Positions 8,615 to 16,560 of a DNA stretch of 26,317 nt are shown in pieces. The notes under the pieces are model-generated. The model saw only the letters and a list, made by a program, of their open reading frames with translations. It was not told the origin of the DNA and did no database searches. The DNA comes from CAYSBE01 sp046309355 (lineage in GTDB: Bacteria > Bacteroidota > Bacteroidia > UKL13-3), in the NCBI GenBank assembly GCA_046309355.1, contig JBKCPL010000005.1, positions 1-26,317 on the forward strand, in the 5' to 3' direction. A program made the position numbers and the translations under genes. Positions within the stretch are counted from its first letter, which is position 1. Every line of letters starts with the position of its first letter.

Positions 8615-9874
8615 TTACTTAGCCCGTATAGCATCTACCGGATTTAGCCGAGATGCATTGTAGGCCGGTAAAATGCCTGAAATTAATCCAATAACGACCG
8701 ATACAGTAAGTCCGGTAGCAATGTTTTTCAAACTCAGGTACACTTCAAAGTCAGACACGCTGTTGGCCGCGTAACTGATCAGGCTGACAATACCAATGCC
8801 AATACTTCCGCCTGCTATACACAGCATAACCGATTCGACTAAAAACTCGGAAAGGATAAAGTAGTTTTTTGCCCCCAGCGCTTTTTGAATACCGATTTGG
8901 TTGGTGCGTTCTTTTACGGATACAAACATGATATTGGCAATGCCAAAACCGCCTACTACCATGGCAAAACCGCCTATAACCCAGCCTGCCAGCGTAACCA
9001 CACTGAATAGTTGCTTAATAGGTGCTGATATAAGCGTAGTTTTATTGAGTGCAAAATTTTCTTCAGCACCGGGTGATAATTTCCTTTTTGAACGCATAAT
9101 ACCTCTCAGCTCTTCTTCCAGTAAATCAACCGGAATATTGTCGGCCGCCTTCACATGTATTTGAGCATTCGCGCGATCGCTGTTTATGCGAATGTAACGT
9201 GCCACCAGATTGGTAGGTACCATTATCAGGTTGTCCATGCTATTCCCCAGCAAGCTTTCGCCTTCCTTGGCAAATACACCTATAACTTTTACCCGAGCTC
9301 CCCTCACACTGATGGTTTTATCAAGCGGATTTACCGAAGGGAATAACGCCATCGCAATTTCATGGCCGATAATCGCCACGGGCAATCCCGATTTGGTTTC
9401 GGTCTCGTTGAAAAACCGCCCTTGTGCAAAATCCATTTTTTTTATGCGTCCGTAATCGTAAGTAACACCTTGAAGACTCACGCCCTGTGCGCTGTTGCTT
9501 TCATACTTCGCTGTCACATTCATATTGATAACCAAGGCAGCACCTGCACTTAGTACTGAACGTTCGTTGATGGCTCTCATTTCATCCATTCTTGGATTGG
9601 GCCTGTTCATGTACTTCCACCACTTGTAATCGCTGCCAAATGACCACGGCCATTTATCAATAAAAATGAGGTCTTTACCAAACGAGTCAACACTTTTTTG
9701 GATGTTGCGTTCAAGCGACTCGACCAGTGTTAGTACCATAATGATGCAAAATATGCCGATGGTGATACCCAGTGTAGAAAGGAATGCACGCGTTTTATTT
9801 TGTTGCAGGGCTTGCAGTGCAAAAAAGAAACTTTCGCTGAGTTGGTTAATTGTTATTCGCATGCTACGAAACAT
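8615..9874 (-). CDS. MacB/FtsX-family ABC transporter permease
   Basis: A 419-residue protein with the four-helix MacB layout. One transmembrane helix sits at ~30-53 (FLSTLGITIGIFCIIMVLTL). A large extracytoplasmic MacB_PCD domain follows (~55-285). Three C-terminal helices come next (VVTLAGWVIGGFAMVVGGFG; VMLCIAGGSIGIGIVSLIS; GLTVSVVIGLISGILPAY), ending in the family signature AYNASRLNPVDAIRAK. FtsX-core motifs such as RTNQIGIQKALGAK are present. By family knowledge such permeases pair with a MacB/LolD-type ATPase and work in mechanotransmission, export of peptides or lipids, or lipoprotein release. No ATPase gene is adjacent here, so the partner must be elsewhere. The start lies 18 bp after the ung stop on the same strand, so co-transcription with ung is likely. 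The substrate is unknown. Confidence 0.9.
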   Translation of the reverse strand: MFRSMRITINQLSESFFFALQALQQNKTRAFLSTLGITIGIFCIIMVLTLVESLERNIQKSVDSFGKDLIFIDKWPWSFGSDYKWWKYMNRPNPRMDEMRAINERSVLSAGAALVINMNVTAKYESNSAQGVSLQGVTYDYGRIKKMDFAQGRFFNETETKSGLPVAIIGHEIAMALFPSVNPLDKTISVRGARVKVIGVFAKEGESLLGNSMDNLIMVPTNLVARYIRINSDRANAQIHVKAADNIPVDLLEEELRGIMRSKRKLSPGAEENFALNKTTLISAPIKQLFSVVTLAGWVIGGFAMVVGGFGIANIMFVSVKERTNQIGIQKALGAKNYFILSEFLVESVMLCIAGGSIGIGIVSLISYAANSVSDFEVYLSLKNIATGLTVSVVIGLISGILPAYNASRLNPVDAIRAK

Positions 9875-9892
9875 AGTGCAATGTTAGTCAAT

Positions 9893-10567
9893 TTATAATT
9901 GCCAGTTAACCGGCATTTTTCCGTGCGCTGTTAAGTAGGCGTTGGCTTTTGAAAAATGCCTGCACCCGAAAAAAGCACCACGTGCCAGCGGTGAAGGATG
10001 TGCAGCCTCCAAAATGAGGTGTTTTTGAGCAGAAATGAACGAGGCCTTGCTTCGTGCATAATTTCCCCATAGCATAAATACTACGTGCGTCTGCCTTTGG
10101 CTAATGGTTTGTATTACTGTGTCGGTAAAGCGCTCCCAGCCTTTATTCTGATGCGAACCGGCTTTACCTGCTTCTACGGTTAGCGTGGCGTTTAGCAAAA
10201 GCACTCCTTGCTTGGTCCATGCAGTTAAATTGCCCGATGCAGGGGGTGTGCATCCTACGTCCTGTTCCAGTTCTTTAAAAATAGTTCGTAGCGATGGAGG
10301 CAACGCGATTCCTGTATTTACCGAAAAGCACAAGCCGTGCGCCTGACCTTCTCCGTGGTAGGGGTCTTGACCGAGTATTACCACTTTAACCTGATTAACC
10401 GGTGTAAGTTCGAAAGCAGCAAAAATGCGGTTTCCGGGCGGATATATTTTTTTCCCTTGCTGCTTTTCGGAAGTAAGAAATTGCTTCAGCGAAAGGAAAT
10501 ACGGCTTCTTAAATTCATCGTTGAGCACTTCTTTCCAGCTTGGTTCTATATTTACACCTGTACTCAT
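9893..10567 (-). CDS. ung: Uracil-DNA glycosylase (family 1)
   Basis: A 224-residue protein, the usual family length. It removes uracil from DNA as the first step of base-excision repair in the cytoplasm. Visible signatures: GQDPYH at 66-71 with catalytic Asp68, the uracil-binding pocket GLCFSV (Phe81), LLLNATLTVEAGKAGSHQNK with Asn126, and the catalytic-histidine loop HPSPLARG beginning at His190. The usual HPSPLS reads HPSPLA here, a mild variant. ATG 10567 gives the normal N-terminus (IEPSWKEVLNDEF). It lies 67 bp after the small subunit gene of the condensin-like operon, on the same strand. Confidence 0.97.
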   Translation of the reverse strand: MSTGVNIEPSWKEVLNDEFKKPYFLSLKQFLTSEKQQGKKIYPPGNRIFAAFELTPVNQVKVVILGQDPYHGEGQAHGLCFSVNTGIALPPSLRTIFKELEQDVGCTPPASGNLTAWTKQGVLLLNATLTVEAGKAGSHQNKGWERFTDTVIQTISQRQTHVVFMLWGNYARSKASFISAQKHLILEAAHPSPLARGAFFGCRHFSKANAYLTAHGKMPVNWQL

Positions 10568-10634
10568 GTGTGGGGTATGTGAGGTTTATGGTGTGGGTTT
10601 ACTCACGTATACATTACTTGTATATAGTGCCAAC

Positions 10635-11201
10635 TTATGCTTCGGATACAAAAGGATTATCGTGCTCGGTGGTTTCCGTTTCAGTTTTGCTTAGGCGGCC
10701 TCGAGCAAAATCGAGGGCAAAATCAACAAACACTTTATAGGCCTGTGTAAATGTAAATTTATTCTCCGATACGCGTTCAGTAATATTTCTGCGGCTGAGG
10801 GTATTTAAAAACTGTTTGCGTGATTCGGAATCTCTGAGTTGCTTGTTGTTTTGGATCAATTCAGCATAAGCCGAGTTGTCAAAGTATTCATCCAGTTTAT
10901 CGGTTTCGAATTCGGCATACTGAATCTCTTCCAGAAAATTTTTACCGTCCTTATCCAATTCATAACAGAGGATACCAAAGAAAATACACATGTCGCGGCT
11001 CAGCTGCTCATTCGTTTCATACGATATGAGGTAGGCGTAATCGGTTTTCATTTCCAGATCATATCCGAAACTTTCCTTGAAAAATTTCTGGTAAAAATCC
11101 TCGTTGTTTTTTAGTTCTACAAATTTGCTGTCGCTGGCCAGCAGGAATTTGCCATCCAGCAAATCGCCTACTATGTCTTTATGATATCTGGGGAAGTCCA
11201 T
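10635..11201 (-). CDS. MksE/MukE-like condensin small subunit
   Basis: A 188-residue protein of the size and position expected for the KITE (tandem winged-helix) subunit of a MukBEF/MksBEF-type complex. Features matching my memory of MksE-like proteins: an early segment DIVGDLLDGKFLLASD, a central helical part SRDMCIFFGILCYELDKDGK, and a late winged-helix-like stretch QFLNTLSRRNITERVSENKF. The start overlaps the end of the kleisin-like gene by 23 bp, which indicates translational coupling. Known role in the family: binds the kleisin and tunes loading of the SMC dimer onto DNA. The call rests more on operon context than on unmistakable motifs. Confidence 0.72.
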   Translation of the reverse strand: MDFPRYHKDIVGDLLDGKFLLASDSKFVELKNNEDFYQKFFKESFGYDLEMKTDYAYLISYETNEQLSRDMCIFFGILCYELDKDGKNFLEEIQYAEFETDKLDEYFDNSAYAELIQNNKQLRDSESRKQFLNTLSRRNITERVSENKFTFTQAYKVFVDFALDFARGRLSKTETETTEHDNPFVSEA

Positions 11202-12381
11202 TTTTAGTAATTTTTATTTTTGGTACTCGTAAATTCATTTGGGTGGTTTTTATAACCTGACGGTCGTTTTTAGTATCTACTTCCAGTGCTATTCCGTCTT
11301 CAAACAGTAATCCTGTAAGCGAGAAAAACTTATCGGTATCCAGGTTTTTGTATTCCGTTTTCAGTTTTTTTCCGGCCCATTCGAAGTAGTTGGGTATGGG
11401 CAGTGCAGCCATCATTTCCTGCACGTATTTTTCTTTGTTGAATACCCACATATCGCCCGGCAGAACAGTGTCATCAATAACAATGGTTTCATCGCTGCTG
11501 AATTGCTCCACATATTCTTTGGCTGTAAAATACATATCGTTGCTGTAGGGCGCATCGCGGTGCAGTTTAAATACTTTGGGAACCGGAGATTTATACGGTT
11601 TCTTCAAAAACTCAATAAATCCGGTCAGTATCATCGATTCTGTTCGAATACGGTCAATGAGCGGAAGCAGTTCGTTGGTTAGTATTTTGGATTGCTTCAG
11701 CAACTCATCGTTGGTTTGCACCAGAAAGGTGTAAAGTTTTTCAAACTGGGTGCGTACAATTTCATCGTCAAAATTCAGTCTCTTGACGTTAACAAAATTC
11801 GAGATGTCGAACAGCTTATTGGTAATTGAATGTGCATGGTTAATATCCAGAATAGAGTTAAGCGGAGAGATGTAATAGTCAATCCAGAAGCTGGCTTTTC
11901 TTACTTTTTCGGTATAGTCAATTTTGTCTACGTTGGCTTTCAGTTCGCGTGTTTCGGCAAGTAACCGAATCGTGTTTTTTTCTACCGCTTCGGCAAATTC
12001 CTTAATTTCATTATTCAGATCATTGATGCGCTGCCCCAGTATAAGCCTGTCTTTGCCTATGCCGTCTTTTATTTTTTTAAACAGGTTGGCAATGGAGTGC
12101 TCATATTTCTCGATGGTTTCAGGCAATAGCGGCCTGAATTCGTTCAGTATAAATTCGAGAAAATTGAAGTAAACCCCTCGTATTTCATAGTCATCGCCCA
12201 GGCGTTTAATGATTTTATAGTCAATCAGCTGCTGCAGCACCTGACTTTCTGTTTCAGCAAAAATGGCCTGCATTTTTTCTTTCTTGATAAACCCTTCTTT
12301 GGTTTGCAGATTGAACAATGCACTGATGGTATCGAAATAGCTGTGCAGAAAACTGAGAATGGTTTTTGGTTCGGCTCTCAT
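11179..12381 (-). CDS. MksF/MukF-like kleisin subunit
   Basis: A 400-residue protein. The N-terminal ~30-100 looks like a winged helix (KEGFIKKEKMQAIFAETESQ, then LLQQLIDYKIIKRLGDDYEI in sense), followed by long amphipathic helices (KRIKDGIGKDRLILGQRIND-type stretch near 110-190). The C-terminal part is globular (FFSLTGLLFEDGIALEVDTK) and ends ...LRVPKIKITKNGLPQIS. This layout fits the bridging kleisin of bacterial Muk/Mks/Jet condensins, whose N- and C-terminal domains contact the SMC neck and head. The gene starts 6 bp after the SMC stop and overlaps the next gene by 23 bp. Sequence motifs alone do not prove kleisin identity; gene neighbours and size make it likely. Confidence 0.72.
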   Translation of the reverse strand: MRAEPKTILSFLHSYFDTISALFNLQTKEGFIKKEKMQAIFAETESQVLQQLIDYKIIKRLGDDYEIRGVYFNFLEFILNEFRPLLPETIEKYEHSIANLFKKIKDGIGKDRLILGQRINDLNNEIKEFAEAVEKNTIRLLAETRELKANVDKIDYTEKVRKASFWIDYYISPLNSILDINHAHSITNKLFDISNFVNVKRLNFDDEIVRTQFEKLYTFLVQTNDELLKQSKILTNELLPLIDRIRTESMILTGFIEFLKKPYKSPVPKVFKLHRDAPYSNDMYFTAKEYVEQFSSDETIVIDDTVLPGDMWVFNKEKYVQEMMAALPIPNYFEWAGKKLKTEYKNLDTDKFFSLTGLLFEDGIALEVDTKNDRQVIKTTQMNLRVPKIKITKNGLPQIS

Positions 12382-12387
12382 GGTTTA

Positions 12388-15039
12388 TCAGGCATTAGCA
12401 GTTTGTGTTTGTTCGCCATAAATGGCGTTCACTTTTTCGTTGATATTTATTTTACCTGCCGATGGGTAAATGAAATAGTATTTACCAAAACCGGGCACGG
12501 CATCCGGAGCGGCAAAAATGGGGATGAAGTGATGCTCGCGGCAGAACCGCACCAACTCGGGCCTGTTTTGCTTGTCAATAGTAGCCACCTCATCAATGAA
12601 GAGTGCCACTCGGTTTTCATCGTCATTTACCGCCAGTCGGTTGATAATGCTCATGATTATAACGAGTCGAATCATTTTATCGGTACCGTCTGATTCGATC
12701 TGATCGCTGAGGTCAACAACTTTTGAAGTTCCTTTTTTGCTAAGGTGTAAGGTGATGTCAAACAGGTCATCGAATTCAATCTTCTTGCCCGAATCAAGAT
12801 AATTATTTAATACTTTGAGGTTTTCGGAAGTATCGAATTCAAACATGAGCTGCCCTTTTATTTGCTGAATCTGGCTTATCTTTTTCACCTCATCTACCAG
12901 CTTTTTATTATCTACCAGTTCAATGGTCAGCGACTCAATATCGGATATACGAGTTTGCGAAAGTTTCTGATTGAATTTGTTGTATACAAATTCTTTAAAT
13001 TCTTCATAGCGTTTCAGCAGGGTATAGGCGGGGTTAGCAAACTGGGTCGAAATACTTTCGAGCAATGCCATTACGCTGCGTTCTTTTTCTTCAATCAGTG
13101 CTACTTCTTCCTGCACATATTCTATAAACTCATGCTCATCGGCATAGGTACTTTGAAGTTTATCGCGCAACTTATCAAACAGTTTGTCTTTATTTACTTT
13201 CAGCAGGTCGCGGTCACGCTGATTGATGATGACTTTATTGTATAGCTGATCCAGACTTTCGCTGGTTTCATAGGTTTCGGCCAGTATACCGTATTCATCC
13301 AGTTCGCGTTTAAAGTCCTGTATTTGCCTGATGCGGTCTTCGCGTTTCTTCTTGTCTTCAACCAGTTCCTGCAGGTCATTCGATTTTTGAGCTATTTTTT
13401 TGCTGATGATTTTTTGTTCGTGTTCAAATTTTTCTTTCTGCGTATTTAGGTCATTGATTTCAGCTTTCAGCTTATCGATATTTTTTTGCAGAGCGGGCTT
13501 GCCTTTTATTTTCTGCAATTTCAGCTTAATGCTTTCAATCTCATCATTTATCTTGGCCAGTTCAGCCTGCGATTTTTCAAATTCACTCACCACCTTCATC
13601 AGGCTTTCGGTGCTGGCACGTTCCTGCTTCACCGATTCAAGTTCCTGTTTTATTTCTTCAACGGATTTGAAATCCTTCATCACCAGATTTTTTGAAATGT
13701 CAATTTCTCCGTCAAACAGATTCAGGGTATCACTTATCTTTTTGATTTTCTTGATTACCTGATTACCCGGCAGGCTTATTACCTGATCGCTTAATAACGT
13801 GTTCAACAGTTTACGGTTTTCAACCGTACCCGAAATTTTATTGATAAGAAGGTCGTTGTAATTTTTTATCTGACTTTCATAGCGTGCAATGGTCTGGTTG
13901 ATAGTGGCCAGCCGCGATTCGAGCTGATGGCTGCTTAGCTTTTGCATTTCTACCAGTGTAATGCGGCTTTCTATATCTTTACGTTTGCCGTCATAGTTAG
14001 CCAGCGACTCCTTCAGCATGTTTTCGGGTTCAAACGATAAGATGGTTTTTAGTTCAATTTCTTTTTCACTGAGCACATGCGCCTTGGCATTTATTTCGGC
14101 CTCTTTACCACCTATTTTACGGTCAAGGTCGGCTTTTTGAGGTATCAGCTCTTCGTTAATTTCGGTTTTAAGGCTTGCAATATTTTTATCGCGTTCTATC
14201 AACTGGGTTTGCAATTGTGGCAAGGTGTTTTCGTAGTTCTCTTTAAAACCATAATACAGCTGACTGATAACTCGTGCCTTGGCACTGTATTGGCTCACCG
14301 CTTCCCGAAATTCTTCAAACTCCACTTTCACCGAGCGTATATTCCTGATTTCACTGTTCACCTTCATCAGGTCCGATATATCTTTTTTGTTTTTCTGCGA
14401 AAAATTAAGCACTTCGTTTTCTCGGTTGTCAGCTACAATCAGTGCTTCTTTCAGGTTTTTATTGTTAATGAGCTTGGTATTGATAAGGTAGCGGTAAATG
14501 CGGGAAAAGTTATTGCTAAGCCCTTCGCTTTTCACGTTGTCGTCTAGCCACACCACGGCATTGTTTCTTCGGCCACGCTGGTATACATAGTTGAAAACTT
14601 CGCGCTTGTCCTTGAAGGTAGTTAGGTCAAATCCTGCTTGCTGTATGCGGTTTTTTACATCCTCAAATTTTAGTAAACGTTTGTCCTCATCAACGAAATA
14701 TTCTTCACGGTATTCATTGTCGAAGCGGTAGTATTCCAGGTTACTTTCGGCATCGCGTTTTACAATAATGCAGTAGTAATTTTTCTTGAATACTTCAAAA
14801 ACGATATAGCTTTGGTTGTGATTCGGGAAGTAGTGGTGAATGGTTTCTTTATCGCCTTTGCGTTGACCACTGAATGTCATCTTGTTTCCATCTATGACAA
14901 ACAAAAAATTCAAGGCATAAATAAGAGTACTTTTGCCAATGTTGTTTGGGCCAACAAGCTGAAGGGAGTCGCAGTCATTTAGCCTTATTTCGGCTTTTCC
15001 GTACACCTTCGAATTGAGAACAATTAATCTGGTAAGCAT
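12388..15039 (-). CDS. MksB-like SMC/condensin ATPase
   Basis: An 883-residue protein with split ABC-type head domains and a long coiled coil. Walker A is GPNNIGKST at 30-38. A charged, Lys/Glu-rich coiled coil runs ~225-690. A compact, less helical stretch at ~400-460 (VISLPGNQVIKKIKKISDTL) is a possible hinge. The signature-like motif SDGTDKM lies at 783-789 and Walker B with D-loop, VALFIDEVATID, at 811-822. By family knowledge, SMC dimers of Muk/Mks/Jet type use ATP to extrude or bridge DNA. At 883 residues it is shorter than MukB (~1480) and than Wadjet JetC as I remember it, so the arms are short. It is the first gene of a three-gene operon with the kleisin-like and MksE-like genes downstream, and it diverges from hsp20. 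No nuclease partner is adjacent. Confidence 0.82.
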   Translation of the reverse strand: MLTRLIVLNSKVYGKAEIRLNDCDSLQLVGPNNIGKSTLIYALNFLFVIDGNKMTFSGQRKGDKETIHHYFPNHNQSYIVFEVFKKNYYCIIVKRDAESNLEYYRFDNEYREEYFVDEDKRLLKFEDVKNRIQQAGFDLTTFKDKREVFNYVYQRGRRNNAVVWLDDNVKSEGLSNNFSRIYRYLINTKLINNKNLKEALIVADNRENEVLNFSQKNKKDISDLMKVNSEIRNIRSVKVEFEEFREAVSQYSAKARVISQLYYGFKENYENTLPQLQTQLIERDKNIASLKTEINEELIPQKADLDRKIGGKEAEINAKAHVLSEKEIELKTILSFEPENMLKESLANYDGKRKDIESRITLVEMQKLSSHQLESRLATINQTIARYESQIKNYNDLLINKISGTVENRKLLNTLLSDQVISLPGNQVIKKIKKISDTLNLFDGEIDISKNLVMKDFKSVEEIKQELESVKQERASTESLMKVVSEFEKSQAELAKINDEIESIKLKLQKIKGKPALQKNIDKLKAEINDLNTQKEKFEHEQKIISKKIAQKSNDLQELVEDKKKREDRIRQIQDFKRELDEYGILAETYETSESLDQLYNKVIINQRDRDLLKVNKDKLFDKLRDKLQSTYADEHEFIEYVQEEVALIEEKERSVMALLESISTQFANPAYTLLKRYEEFKEFVYNKFNQKLSQTRISDIESLTIELVDNKKLVDEVKKISQIQQIKGQLMFEFDTSENLKVLNNYLDSGKKIEFDDLFDITLHLSKKGTSKVVDLSDQIESDGTDKMIRLVIIMSIINRLAVNDDENRVALFIDEVATIDKQNRPELVRFCREHHFIPIFAAPDAVPGFGKYYFIYPSAGKININEKVNAIYGEQTQTANA

Positions 15040-15142
15040 AAAAATTAGTTAACGTTATACCGAGCAAGTTAGCCCGAAACAATGGGCAGTTATGCTCATG
15101 TTTTGCACAGTTTAAGTGATACATTATGAGATAATTGTGTAC

Positions 15143-15154
15143 TGATAAATGTCA
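15143..15154. promoter_or_regulatory. FNR/CRP-like palindrome, distal box
   Basis: TGATAAATGTCA matches TGAT-N4-ATCA with one mismatch. Its centre is 22 bp, two helical turns, from the proximal box and about 64 bp upstream of the predicted transcription start of hsp20. It could equally serve the divergent condensin operon. Confidence 0.45.
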
Positions 15155-15164
15155 TACGAATACG

Positions 15165-15176
15165 TGATAAATATCA
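15165..15176. promoter_or_regulatory. FNR/CRP-like palindrome, proximal box
   Basis: TGATAAATATCA is a perfect TGAT-N4-ATCA palindrome, the core of the FNR-type binding site. Its centre (15170.5) lies about 42 bp upstream of the predicted transcription start. This is the usual class II activator position. The regulator gene is not in the window. Confidence 0.5.
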
Positions 15177-15207
15177 TTGGCTGCGTGGCAGCACCGGTTC
15201 ATCTTTG
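15177..15207 (+). promoter_or_regulatory. Putative hsp20 promoter
   Basis: TTGG (15177-15180) and CATCTTTG (15200-15207) are 19 bp apart. Each is one mismatch from the Bacteroidota -33 TTTG and -7 TAnnTTTG elements. The predicted start of transcription is near 15213, about 35 nt before the ATG at 15248. Confidence 0.4.
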
Positions 15208-15247
15208 TGCTGTTATTTTATGTTAAACCTTTTAATCATCACACATT

Positions 15248-15667
15248 ATGTCACTTATTAAACGAAATTTCCCCGCTTTCCCCTCATTCAGCGATTTATT
15301 TGGTGAGGATTGGATTACTTCCAACTGGCCTGAGGTGAGTTGGTCTCCTGCAGTAAATGTTATTGAAAATGGCGACAACTTTGAAGTTGAAGTTGCTGCA
15401 CCCGGATTGAAAAAAGACGAATTCGACATTTCGGTAGAGAATGGTGTTCTGCGTATTTCCGGCAAATCAGAAAAAGAGGCCGAAGAGAAGAAAAAGAATT
15501 ATACACGAAGGGAGTTTAGCTCCCGTTCGTTTTCAAATCGCTTTACGCTACCCGAGAATGTGGACGGAGATAGCATTGATGCTAAATACGAGAACGGCAT
15601 ACTGCATCTTAAGCTGAAAAAGAAAGACAAGGCTGAAGCCGTTAAAAAACAGATTGCTGTAAAATGA
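15248..15667 (+). CDS. Small heat-shock protein, Hsp20/alpha-crystallin family
   Basis: A 139-residue cytoplasmic ATP-independent holdase that keeps unfolding proteins soluble. The alpha-crystallin domain spans ~33-125: WSPAVNVIENGDNFEVEVAA, PGLKKDEFDISVENGVLRIS, FSNRFTLPENVDGDSIDAKY and ENGILHLKLKK with the conserved GILHL strand. A Lys-rich tail ends KKQIAVK, with the IxV tail motif that caps neighbouring subunits in this family. It is the only + strand gene between 8.6 and 26.3 kb, transcribed away from the condensin operon. Two FNR-like palindromes precede it and a strong terminator follows, so it is a single-gene unit probably under stress or low-oxygen/redox control. Confidence 0.97.
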   Translation: MSLIKRNFPAFPSFSDLFGEDWITSNWPEVSWSPAVNVIENGDNFEVEVAAPGLKKDEFDISVENGVLRISGKSEKEAEEKKKNYTRREFSSRSFSNRFTLPENVDGDSIDAKYENGILHLKLKKKDKAEAVKKQIAVK

Positions 15668-15696
15668 AAAAAAGTCGGCTCAGGCCGACTTTTTTT
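15667..15696. terminator. Bidirectional intrinsic terminator between hsp20 and M48 gene
   Basis: A GC-rich stem AGTCGGC (15673-15679) pairs with GCCGACT (15684-15690) around a TCAG loop. It is flanked by an A-run (15667-15672) and a T-run (15691-15696), so it can work in both directions. It ends hsp20 on the + strand and the convergent M48 gene on the - strand. Confidence 0.92.
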
Positions 15697-15706
15697 GACT
15701 AAAAAA

Positions 15707-16546
15707 TTAAGGTAAACTGTTTTTAAATTGCTGGTAACGGCTTTCGAACAGCTGACCTCCTGTTTTTGAGCCCAAGCACGACCACATCTTTTCAATATTG
15801 GCCACCCGGTTATCGGGATTGGGATGTGTGCTCAAAAATTCAGGTAGTGAAGGACCACCGGATGCGGAAATTTTCTCGAAGAAAAATTTGGCACCCCGCG
15901 GGTCGTACTCGGTGGGGTAGAGGTAGCGCACGGAGTAATCGTCTGCTTCGGTTTCATCGTTTCGCGAGTATTTAAGCAACAGCATATTGATAGCTAACTG
16001 TTCCAGTAAACCCGGATCGGCACCCGTAAGTATAGAAATCAACGTGGTTAAGCCGTATTGTTTAAGCATCTGATTGGCACTGTGCCTGCGGTCGGCATGG
16101 GCTATTTCATGTCCCATCACTCCGGCAAGTTGTGTTTCGTTGTCTAAGTATTTAATAATTCCTGTGTACACATAAATGTAGCCTCCGGGTGTGCAAAATG
16201 CGTTCAGTGTGTTGTCATCACGAATCAGGCGAATGCGCCATGGAAATTTGTTTCTATAGTAAACCTTACCGGAGTTTAATACCATATCACGTATTCTGTA
16301 AATATGGCCATAGGCTTCTTTGTACTGAATCGAATCCATCACCGGATATTCCGTGGGATTACTTTCAATTTCGTTAACCACCGATAGTCCCATTTTTATA
16401 TCGTCTTCTTCTGTTATGGCCAGATTGATAAGACCTCCGGGAGCTTTCCCTCCGCAATCATCCACAAAGGGATCATCTTGATCCGGTGTACAACCTCCGT
16501 ACACGAATACGGTAGCTATGAATAGAAAGGCTGCGTGTATTTTCAT
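15707..16546 (-). CDS. M48-family zinc metalloprotease lipoprotein
   Basis: A 279-residue protein. A signal with hydrophobic core (AAFLFIATVFVYGG) ends at lipobox Cys19, so it is probably anchored in an envelope membrane. Catalytic motif HEIAHADRRHS has its HExxH at 146-150, and the third zinc ligand is likely Glu198 in SRNDETEAD. The upstream stretch FCTPGGYIYVYTGIIKYLDN is typical of M48 BepA/YfgC/Oma1-type proteases. By family knowledge such periplasmic M48 proteases do quality control of outer-membrane and envelope proteins; the exact substrates here are inferred. No TPR repeats follow, unlike BepA. The start has a short gap of 14 bp from the upstream CCA gene stop, same strand. Confidence 0.93.
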   Translation of the reverse strand: MKIHAAFLFIATVFVYGGCTPDQDDPFVDDCGGKAPGGLINLAITEEDDIKMGLSVVNEIESNPTEYPVMDSIQYKEAYGHIYRIRDMVLNSGKVYYRNKFPWRIRLIRDDNTLNAFCTPGGYIYVYTGIIKYLDNETQLAGVMGHEIAHADRRHSANQMLKQYGLTTLISILTGADPGLLEQLAINMLLLKYSRNDETEADDYSVRYLYPTEYDPRGAKFFFEKISASGGPSLPEFLSTHPNPDNRVANIEKMWSCLGSKTGGQLFESRYQQFKNSLP

Positions 16547-16560
16547 ACGGTAAATATAGA

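Noticed and set aside
14077..14547. A 156-codon open frame on the + strand
   Set aside because: It lies fully antisense to the SMC coiled-coil gene, and its Phe/Leu/Ile-rich composition is the usual shadow of Lys/Glu-rich coding sequence.
10635..15039. Wadjet plasmid-defence system
   Set aside because: The required JetD-like Toprim nuclease gene is not next to the operon, so defence is not supported. A condensin-like call is safer.
15186..15201. Sigma-54 promoter (TGGCAG...) before hsp20
   Set aside because: The -12 element does not have GC at the required spacing from the GG; the sequence there reads TC.
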